7,309 bases of DNA from Planctomycetaceae bacterium UBA969 (lineage in GTDB: Bacteria > Planctomycetota > Planctomycetia > Gemmatales > Gemmataceae), in contig DBCB01000278.1 in the NCBI GenBank assembly GCA_002303765.1, positions 1 to 7,309 on the forward strand, written 5' to 3'. A program made the translations under genes and the position numbers. The notes beneath the pieces are model-generated. The model saw nothing but the letters and a program-made list of their open reading frames with translations, made no database searches and had not been told where the DNA came from. Within the stretch, counting starts at the first letter, position 1. Every line of letters begins with the position of its first letter. This document shows positions 1 to 4,813 of the stretch, in pieces.

Positions 1-3
1 GGT

Positions 4-1071
4 CTAGTGGTTCGCTTCTACCGCACGAAGATTCTTTTCCTTCACCTCATTACCCACCCTATAGCCCTGCAATTTTTTATGCACCGAAAACAACCGCTCA
101 CTGATCACGTGAAAATTACTAACCAAATTACTAGTTTGATCCCTTTGGTCTTCCAGCTCTTTTTCCATCTTTGCAAGCAACAACTTTTCTTTGACTAGTA
201 GTGCCTTTTGAGTTTTTATACGCTCATCATACTCCAACTTGAATCCTTCGATTTGCTTGGCACGCTTTGCCCTACGGTCCATCTCGATAATAATTTCCCG
301 ATGTTCCGTAACGAATATCGCCTCTTCCCTAGTAAGATGAGCCTCCAGATGATCGAAGGCGCGAGTCAGCACCACCGCATGCCCATCCAATGCCTTAGAA
401 GCGTAATCCGGTCCAACCACTACTACCAATCTACGCAACGAGTCTTCAGAGCCCTCATCCACAACTTGGTACAGGGAAAGTAACAACGCAGCGATTGCAG
501 TCCGGGATTCAAATTTGCTGATAATATGAGCTTGTTGTGGGAGCCTGTTTTTTTCGCGAGGTTCTGATGATAAGAATAAATTATCCACACTTTCACGAAG
601 CGAAGTGTATTCATCAGCAAGAGTCTTTGGGTCGGCTTTGTTGATCAAATCATCGTACTTGCGCCTGTCAACATAAGTAATGGCATTTTCCATCAGTAAC
701 TTGGCAAGAAACCGGGCCTTCTTATCACTACCTTCGATTTCTTTTTCTTTATCATCAAACTTCTTGTGCATGCGCTTAACTTCATCAACCTGGGTTAAAA
801 CAACCCTGTTATCTAATTTCAGAGGCCCGCCAGCATCCTTAAAAATCGCACTTAACGCGCCATTCTCAAGGCCATCGAGATTAGATTTGATGTTTATATT
901 TGTTTTGGTGGTTTCATCATCATCAAAGGGCAAGCCATTTAGAACAATATCTTGCCTGAATACCAGATAAGTCCAGTTCTTGCGAACGCCCAAATCTTGA
1001 ACTAGGATAACTCCCAAGCCAAAGGCCAGCAGAGTGTTTAACAGCGCAAAGATTTTTCCAAGTAGGGACAT
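4..1071 (-). CDS. Membrane-anchored coiled-coil protein of unknown function
   Basis: I cannot assign a function. The product (355 residues from the chosen start) opens with one hydrophobic segment at about residues 3-27, which should anchor it in the inner membrane. A mixed alpha/beta region follows, then a long charged helical stretch (about residues 240-335) rich in Lys, Glu and Leu that looks like a coiled coil. There are no recognisable catalytic motifs. An upstream in-frame ATG at 1095 would add eight polar residues (MEQETGYS). I prefer the ATG at 1071 because an AGG lies seven bases before it, nothing resembling a ribosome site precedes 1095, and the resulting N-terminus MSLLGKIF matches my recollection of a recurrent planctomycete protein family (not verified). 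The stop codon is at 4-6, so the gene is complete. It is divergent from the kinase gene. A structural or scaffold role is possible but unsupported. Confidence 0.8.
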   Translation of the reverse strand: MSLLGKIFALLNTLLAFGLGVILVQDLGVRKNWTYLVFRQDIVLNGLPFDDDETTKTNINIKSNLDGLENGALSAIFKDAGGPLKLDNRVVLTQVDEVKRMHKKFDDKEKEIEGSDKKARFLAKLLMENAITYVDRRKYDDLINKADPKTLADEYTSLRESVDNLFLSSEPREKNRLPQQAHIISKFESRTAIAALLLSLYQVVDEGSEDSLRRLVVVVGPDYASKALDGHAVVLTRAFDHLEAHLTREEAIFVTEHREIIIEMDRRAKRAKQIEGFKLEYDERIKTQKALLVKEKLLLAKMEKELEDQRDQTSNLVSNFHVISERLFSVHKKLQGYRVGNEVKEKNLRAVEANH

Positions 1072-1110
1072 CGAATAACCTGTCTCTTGTTCCATAGGAT
1101 GGATTGCACT

Positions 1111-1125
1111 AGAGAACCTTTCTCT
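1111..1125. repeat. Perfect inverted repeat near the predicted transcript start
   Basis: AGAGAA and TTCTCT flank a three-base spacer (CCT). The repeat sits just downstream of the minus-strand TATAAT, where either a repressor site or a short 5'-leader hairpin would fit. No known operator family was recognised. A six-base perfect arm can arise by chance. Confidence 0.3.
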
Positions 1126-1127
1126 TA

Positions 1128-1133
1128 ATTATA
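1128..1133 (-). promoter_or_regulatory. Candidate -10 box for the coiled-coil gene
   Basis: The minus strand reads TATAAT at 1133-1128, a perfect sigma-70-type -10 hexamer. It would place the transcript start near 1121, about 50 bases before the preferred ATG at 1071. No convincing -35 hexamer is visible at 16-18 bases spacing, so this is only a candidate. Confidence 0.35.
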
Positions 1134-1275
1134 TCTTTCCCCATAACAGGGCGTTAGGCCAATAAAATATGCATGATATTTGAGCGAAGCTGTATGTATT
1201 AAACCGATCGATATGGATTTAGCGAATGCAACCTTTCCTTAAGCCCACTCCCTATTTAAAGAATTCGTGAAGATT

Positions 1276-1304
1276 TTGTTCTTAATACGCTAGTTATTTA
1301 ATCT
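1276..1304 (+). promoter_or_regulatory. Weak candidate promoter for the kinase gene
   Basis: TTGTTC (1276-1281) and TAATCT (1299-1304) are separated by 17 bases, with three of six matches to each sigma-70 consensus hexamer. The implied leader to the ATG at 1321 would be very short. The rest of the 1096-1320 gap shows no gene on either strand. Confidence 0.15.
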
Positions 1305-1320
1305 AAGATAAGATGACCCT

Positions 1321-2646
1321 ATGAAAGAACCACCGCAATCCCCTGATGCAACCAAACCCCAAGGATATATCCAACCCTTGGGAAAGGTCGGCCAATACGA
1401 ACTGCTAAAAAAAATAGCAGAAGGTGGCATGGGTTCGATCTATATGGCACGCAGCACCAAGGATAAATCAGTGGTTGCGATCAAAGTGATGTCGCCCAAT
1501 TATGTTCATAACCCTGTGTTATTAAAGAGGTTCGAACAAGAATACCGGGTTGCTAGCAAATTTAATCACCCCAATCTAGTACGAGCACTCGAATTTGGCA
1601 CCGATAACGACCTGCCTTTTCTCGTACTGGAATTTGTGAATGGCGAATCGTTGGGGGTTATAATTAACAGGCAAGGAAAATTTGAAGAATTGGAAGGGAT
1701 AAAAATCATTGCCCAAGTCGCCAAGGCACTAAATCAGGTGCATAAAGATAAGCTTATCCATCGGGATGTGAAGCCAGACAACATTCTTGTAGGAAAAAAC
1801 GGGATAGCCAAGTTGACAGATTTAGGCTTGGTCAAGGAAATACTGGTGGGAGATCTAAATCTGACTCGGTCGGGAAGGGGGCTTGGAACGCCAAACTTCA
1901 TGGCACCTGAACAATTCCGGGATGCAAAGAATGCAGATATCCGATGCGATATTTACAGCTTGGGTGCCACCCTTTACACGATGTTGACAGGGGAACTGCC
2001 TTATAAATCGGTCAATCCGCTAGAAACTTGGATGAAAAAGGTACAAAACGACCTACCCACCCCCCGAGAGCTAAACCCCCGCATTTCAGAACGAACCGAC
2101 TGGGCAATTCGTAGAGCCATGGATAGTGACCCTGATATCCGCCCTTCAAGCTGCAGGGAATTTGTCGAAGATCTAGTTGGGAAGAGCACCCGAAAATCAG
2201 CAGTTACTACCCCAGCATTAGAAAAAACAAATGTTAAACAACCTTCAGAGCCAATTTGGTTCATGGCTTATAACGATGACCAAGGCAAACAGCATGTAGT
2301 AAAGGGAACGGCCAAGGCTATTCGAAGAAGCTTTAAGGATGGAATTTTAGAAGACCCATTCAAGTACACATTGGCTAAAAGTCTAGAAGGCCCGTTTGAA
2401 GAGATGAAGATTTTCCCAGAATTTAGAGATTTAGCAGTCCAACTGACCAAGCCGAACTCAACGCCGAACTCTAAAACCCAGCCGGCCGACCCAGTATCTA
2501 TTCCCACATCAGAACCTACCAGAATTTTAAAAGGGCTTAATCGCCCAAAATCTGGCACCCCACCCTGGGTTTATTATGTGGTAGGTGCTAGTACCATAAT
2601 TGCCATTTCTCTTATTATCATTGTTGTTATTTATTTAAAAAAATAA
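1321..2646 (+). CDS. Ser/Thr protein kinase with C-terminal membrane anchor
   Basis: This is a Hanks-type (PknB-like) kinase of 441 residues that phosphorylates proteins on Ser/Thr. The kinase domain spans about residues 26-285. The glycine-rich loop is EGGMGSIY (34-41), the ATP-anchoring lysine is K55, and the helix-C glutamate is probably E74. The catalytic loop HRDVKPDN covers 147-154, with D149, K151 and N154. The metal-binding motif is DLG at 167-169 (a common variant of DFG), and the activation segment ends in GTPNFMAPE (189-197). All key residues are present, so it should be active. Residues 311-375 form a separate, Trp/Phe-containing globular-looking region that I cannot assign. A Pro/Ser/Thr-rich linker follows, then one transmembrane segment (about 417-438) ending in LKK. 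The kinase would be cytoplasmic and tail-anchored, with no extracellular sensor domain. No Shine-Dalgarno sequence is evident before the ATG. Its substrates are unknown. Confidence 0.97.
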   Translation: MKEPPQSPDATKPQGYIQPLGKVGQYELLKKIAEGGMGSIYMARSTKDKSVVAIKVMSPNYVHNPVLLKRFEQEYRVASKFNHPNLVRALEFGTDNDLPFLVLEFVNGESLGVIINRQGKFEELEGIKIIAQVAKALNQVHKDKLIHRDVKPDNILVGKNGIAKLTDLGLVKEILVGDLNLTRSGRGLGTPNFMAPEQFRDAKNADIRCDIYSLGATLYTMLTGELPYKSVNPLETWMKKVQNDLPTPRELNPRISERTDWAIRRAMDSDPDIRPSSCREFVEDLVGKSTRKSAVTTPALEKTNVKQPSEPIWFMAYNDDQGKQHVVKGTAKAIRRSFKDGILEDPFKYTLAKSLEGPFEEMKIFPEFRDLAVQLTKPNSTPNSKTQPADPVSIPTSEPTRILKGLNRPKSGTPPWVYYVVGASTIIAISLIIIVVIYLKK

Positions 2647-2712
2647 TGAAAATGATTGCTAATATGTCTTATATTTCCTCAGATTCCCTTGGTTCTATAC
2701 GCTTCATTTATG

Positions 2713-2740
2713 ATTCCTTAGCCTCCTTGGCGCTAGGAAT
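2713..2740 (+). terminator. Hairpin downstream of the kinase gene, possible weak terminator
   Basis: ATTCC-T-TAGC pairs with GCTA-GGAAT, giving a nine-pair stem with one bulged T and a nine-base loop. The bases that follow (2741-2753) are T-rich but interrupted, so intrinsic termination would be weak. It lies 66 bases after the kinase stop and could separate that transcript from the metal-sensor unit. Confidence 0.3.
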
Positions 2741-2749
2741 GCTTTATGC

Positions 2750-2803
2750 TTTTACCGCAAGGATGCAGCCAATTTGTTTTATAAGGTGTCCTAGGCGGTA
2801 AAA
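2750..2803. repeat. Long-range inverted repeat between kinase and metal-sensor genes
   Basis: TTTTACCGC (2750-2758) is exactly complementary to GCGGTAAAA (2795-2803). Inside the arms, AGGA (2760-2763) can pair with TCCT (2789-2792), extending the stem across a small asymmetric internal loop. The structure would be a 54-base hairpin. It has no T-run after it, so a simple terminator role is unlikely. No transposase or target duplication was recognised. Confidence 0.4.
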
Positions 2804-2838
2804 AAGCTTTTAGGAAGCAACTTTTCAGACATGACTCA

Positions 2839-2858
2839 ATGTTTGATTAAAGAAACAT
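2839..2858. promoter_or_regulatory. Candidate operator for the SmtB-like regulator
   Basis: The 20-base element at 2839-2858 is ATGTTT, GA, TTAA, AG, AAACAT: an imperfect palindrome with 16 of 20 symmetric positions. It ends 27 bases before the regulator start codon. ArsR/SmtB proteins are dimers that bind imperfect palindromes of about this size in their own promoters, so autoregulation here is plausible. The sequence does not match the TGAA-N-type consensus of SmtB or CzrA closely, so the assignment rests on position and symmetry. Confidence 0.35.
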
Positions 2859-2885
2859 CTTGATTTTTTTCGATACAACATTACA

Positions 2886-3293
2886 ATGATTGATGAAGTG
2901 TTTGATTGTTCTCTGGAGTTTCCTTTGTCTACCAAACCTGTTTGCTCGCATTTGGATCATGCTAAACGGCCAATATCTTTGCCTTTACAGCAAAATATTG
3001 AACGTGCTGCCACTCTATTTCGAGCCATGGGCGAACCTTCAAGGCTTAAACTTCTTGCCTTGTTGGATCAAGGAGAAAGCTGTGTAGGCGACATCGCTGA
3101 AACCCTCTCAGATAAACTTTCTAGCATTTCCCAGCGTCTTAAAGTCCTCAGGGCTGAGGGCCTGTTGGTCAGGCGAAGAGAAGGTAAACACCTTTTCTAC
3201 TCCCTTGCCGATAATCATGTTTCTTCCTTGTTACGAAATGCTTTGGCTCATGCAACCGAATTGGAAACATCCGATTCCCATGAACCAATCTAA
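2886..3293 (+). CDS. ArsR/SmtB-family metal-sensing transcriptional repressor
   Basis: This is a 135-residue winged-helix repressor of the SmtB/ZiaR type. The core begins near residue 33. FRAMGEPSRLKLLALL (45-60) is typical of the family, the recognition helix is about 77-92, and the wing is about 95-107. The family's alpha-5 zinc site is complete: D109 and H111 in LADNH, then H122 and E125, with the same spacing as SmtB D104, H106, H117 and E120. C66 in ESCVGDI sits where SmtB has C61, and the N-terminal arm carries C8, C20, H22 and H25, so an alpha-3N site is also possible. Zinc is the likeliest effector; cobalt or cadmium cannot be excluded. Family members leave DNA when they bind metal. 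No ribosome site is seen before the ATG, and a GTG at 2898 is an alternative start. The gene probably forms an operon with the His-rich gene 17 bases downstream. Confidence 0.93.
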   Translation: MIDEVFDCSLEFPLSTKPVCSHLDHAKRPISLPLQQNIERAATLFRAMGEPSRLKLLALLDQGESCVGDIAETLSDKLSSISQRLKVLRAEGLLVRRREGKHLFYSLADNHVSSLLRNALAHATELETSDSHEPI

Positions 3294-3298
3294 CTTTT

Positions 3299-3303
3299 AG
3301 GAG
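3299..3303 (+). promoter_or_regulatory. Strong Shine-Dalgarno site of the His-rich gene
   Basis: AGGAG lies seven bases before the ATG at 3311 and six bases after the regulator stop codon. It is the clearest ribosome-binding site in the window, fixes the start of the His-rich gene, and suggests that this protein is made at higher levels than its regulator from a shared transcript. Confidence 0.8.
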
Positions 3304-3310
3304 CTTTATC

Positions 3311-3655
3311 ATGGCCAATTGCAACGAAAATCATTCTTCCCACACCCATGGCGCAAATTGCGGGCACCAAGGCATCGTCCACCAAGGCCATGTTGATTAT
3401 CTTCACGATGGCCACATGCACCATATGGATGGATCAAAAGTTGAAGAACATACTTTACCCGTAGATGCCAACAACCCTGCAAACTGCACCACCGGTCATT
3501 CATGTAATGCTCACGATGCAGCACACAAACACGGCCCCGATTGCGGACACCAAGCTGTGCCCCATGGCGACCATGTCGATTACCTTGTCGATGGTCACCT
3601 TCACCATCCCCACAATGGTCATTGCGATAACCATGGTAAAGTTCAACTTGCGTAG
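3311..3655 (+). CDS. Small His/Cys-rich putative metal-binding protein with internal duplication
   Basis: The 114-residue product contains 24 histidines and 6 cysteines (C4, C17, C59, C65, C78, C105), no signal peptide and no membrane segment, so it should be cytoplasmic. Two copies of one unit are visible: residues 11-41 and 72-103, 61 residues apart. Both share the pattern H-x-HG-x2-CGHQ-x3-H-x2-HVDYL-x-DGH-x-HH. Short His-rich proteins carrying HGDHVDYL and DGH-type motifs occur in other bacteria, where I recall labels such as zinc transporter-associated protein; their biochemistry is not something I can vouch for. The first gene of the unit encodes a zinc-type SmtB sensor, so the likely role is binding, buffering or delivering zinc or a similar divalent metal, in the way SmtA serves SmtB. 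It does not resemble metallothionein in sequence. A permease role is ruled out by the lack of hydrophobic segments. Confidence 0.88.
   Translation: MANCNENHSSHTHGANCGHQGIVHQGHVDYLHDGHMHHMDGSKVEEHTLPVDANNPANCTTGHSCNAHDAAHKHGPDCGHQAVPHGDHVDYLVDGHLHHPHNGHCDNHGKVQLA
3341..3619 (+). repeat. Two protein-level tandem units in the His-rich gene
   Basis: Unit 1 is encoded by 3341-3433 and unit 2 by 3524-3619, with a linker carrying two further Cys and three His. Conserved positions include CGHQ, HVDYL, DGH and the final HH, and the Cys-to-His spacing is identical (C17/H24/H27 and C78/H85/H88). Unit 2 has one extra residue near its end. Codon choice differs between the copies, so the duplication is not recent. 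Confidence 0.85.
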
Positions 3656-3676
3656 TGAATGTAAAAACCATTGATC

Positions 3677-3704
3677 AAGGCTCTGGGAAATTTCTCAGGG
3701 CCTT
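3677..3704 (+). terminator. Intrinsic terminator after the metal-sensor unit
   Basis: AAGGCTCTGGGA pairs with TCTCAGGGCCTT to give a 12-pair stem (two G-U pairs) with an AATT loop. It is followed by TGTTATTT on the plus strand. It starts 22 bases after the stop of the His-rich gene and ends two bases before the stop codon of the convergent channel gene, so it may also halt transcription coming from the other side, although the minus strand has a poorer T-run. Confidence 0.8.
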
Positions 3705-3706
3705 TG

Positions 3707-4615
3707 TTATTTGAATTCGGTCTTGTAAGAGGATTCAAGCATTTCTTGGAGTGTTTTTTCAATGCTTTCTGCGATTTCATCTAAAGGAAGATGATTCAAA
3801 CTAGATTTATAAAAAGGGTTTTGCAACTCTATCCCGATTTGATCCAAGGAAACCAGAGGATAACTCACCAACATAATTACCAGAGGTATAAGCCAGTCTG
3901 TTTCCATCTGGTGAAGCAAGGCAAAAGGCAGAGTGACAAGAAATATTGCAACGAACCTGCGGATTTTAACAGAATATACCAAAGGCAGCGGGGTCTTTAA
4001 AATTCGCTCACAAGCCCCAACATGATCCATCAGCAGCGATCTTTCTCTTTCCATCTGGGCAAATGTAAATGGATTAAGAATACCTTTATCTAACGCTGAA
4101 CGAAGTAATCCCGCTATTTTTAATAAAACATAAAAAGGCATGTGACTTGAATTAACAACCTTTTCCGCCTCACTTTTTCCCAACAACTGTTCGAACTTTC
4201 CCAATTCTTTTTCCGATCGCAATGATGATTTTGCTGCATACGGAAAAGCCTTAACCCAGGTTACCAACTCCGTGCACCATACTTCATCTTTAGGGCCATA
4301 AGCCAACGATTCTAAAGCTAGATTTCGACTTTGATTTACAATCCCTCCCCATAAGGTTCTTCCCTCCCACCAGCGATCGTAGCCTGCATTGGTGCGCAAA
4401 ATTAACAACAAGCCAAGGGCAGCACCCGCTATTTCATGCGGACCCACCTCCAGCCCTAGGTTCACTTGGAAAACATCTTCAATGTAATGATCAACAGCAC
4501 ATATGATCGCCGCTATTAATCCAAAAACAAAAACATTGAATATGACAATTGGGGTTACAGAACCCTTAATTAAAACTGCTTCCCGCCAGAATGTGTAAAA
4601 TTCATTAGACTTCAT
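3707..4615 (-). CDS. Bestrophin-family ion channel
   Basis: This 302-residue inner-membrane protein belongs to the bestrophin-like (formerly UPF0187) family. The hallmark is RTNAGYDRWWEGR (residues 74-86), followed by LWGGIVNQSRNLA. ILKTPLPLVYS (205-215) and the C-terminal GIELQNPF (261-268) are also typical. Hydrophobic segments lie at about 20-42, 60-75, 220-236 and 240-256, matching the four-helix topology. The length is normal for bacterial members. Family members form pentameric channels. Eukaryotic ones conduct chloride, while the studied Klebsiella homologue prefers cations, so ion selectivity cannot be set from sequence alone. It has its own promoter-like site upstream and converges on the metal-sensor unit; no operon partner is visible. 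No strong ribosome site precedes the ATG. Confidence 0.93.
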   Translation of the reverse strand: MKSNEFYTFWREAVLIKGSVTPIVIFNVFVFGLIAAIICAVDHYIEDVFQVNLGLEVGPHEIAGAALGLLLILRTNAGYDRWWEGRTLWGGIVNQSRNLALESLAYGPKDEVWCTELVTWVKAFPYAAKSSLRSEKELGKFEQLLGKSEAEKVVNSSHMPFYVLLKIAGLLRSALDKGILNPFTFAQMERERSLLMDHVGACERILKTPLPLVYSVKIRRFVAIFLVTLPFALLHQMETDWLIPLVIMLVSYPLVSLDQIGIELQNPFYKSSLNHLPLDEIAESIEKTLQEMLESSYKTEFK

Positions 4616-4661
4616 TCAATAAAACTCTTAATTAACAACACTAGCTTATCTTCTAAAGTGA

Positions 4662-4690
4662 ATAATAAATTAAATGAACTTTAATTGCAA
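4662..4690 (-). promoter_or_regulatory. Candidate sigma-70-type promoter of the bestrophin gene
   Basis: On the minus strand, TTGCAA (4690-4685) and TATTAT (4667-4662) are separated by exactly 17 bases. They match four and five of six consensus positions. The transcript would begin near 4655, leaving a leader of about 40 bases before the ATG at 4615. Confidence 0.5.
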
Positions 4691-4713
4691 TCAGAGTAAG
4701 TCTCTGGCAATCA
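4687..4713. repeat. Direct repeats GCAATCA at 20-base period, flanking a short inverted repeat
   Basis: GCAATCA occurs at 4687-4693 and 4707-4713. The 20-base period (about two helical turns) puts both copies on the same face of DNA. CAGAG (4692-4696) and CTCTG (4702-4706) form an inverted repeat between them. The first copy overlaps the -35 box of the bestrophin promoter, so a regulator binding here could affect that gene. Confidence 0.35.
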
Positions 4714-4767
4714 AAATTAATCAAATCAACACTAACTTTATTGATATCTGTTTGATCTAGTTCCCTT

Positions 4768-4773
4768 TATAAT
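4768..4773 (+). promoter_or_regulatory. Candidate -10 box of the esterase/SMP-30 gene
   Basis: A perfect TATAAT lies 40 bases before the preferred ATG at 4814. The -35 region is poor: TTGATA at 4741 is 21 bases away. The hexamer overlaps an upstream in-frame ATG at 4772, which would then precede the transcript start and could not be used. This supports 4814 as the true start. Confidence 0.4.
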
Positions 4774-4813
4774 GCTTTTTGATTTGATAACTTTCCATGT
4801 ACAGGATCAGGAC

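Noticed and set aside
1093..1095. ATG at 1095 as the start of the coiled-coil gene
   Set aside because: It has no ribosome site and adds only eight polar residues before the membrane segment. The ATG at 1071 has an AGG at suitable spacing. The longer form cannot be fully excluded.
1819..1827. DLG in place of DFG as a sign of an inactive kinase
   Set aside because: DLG is a common variant in bacterial Hanks-type kinases. The lysine, catalytic aspartate, asparagine and metal aspartate are all present.
2860..2887. TTGATT with TACAAT at 16 bases as the promoter of the metal-sensor gene
   Set aside because: The -10 box would overlap the ATG at 2886, so its transcript would begin inside the coding region. 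It only makes sense if the GTG at 2898 or a later codon were the start, for which there is no ribosome-site support.
3309..3671. A 120-codon open frame antisense to the His-rich gene
   Set aside because: It is open because the sense strand is dominated by His, Gly and Asp codons, whose complements lack stops. Its translation is low-complexity, and the sense gene has a strong ribosome site and a family-like motif.
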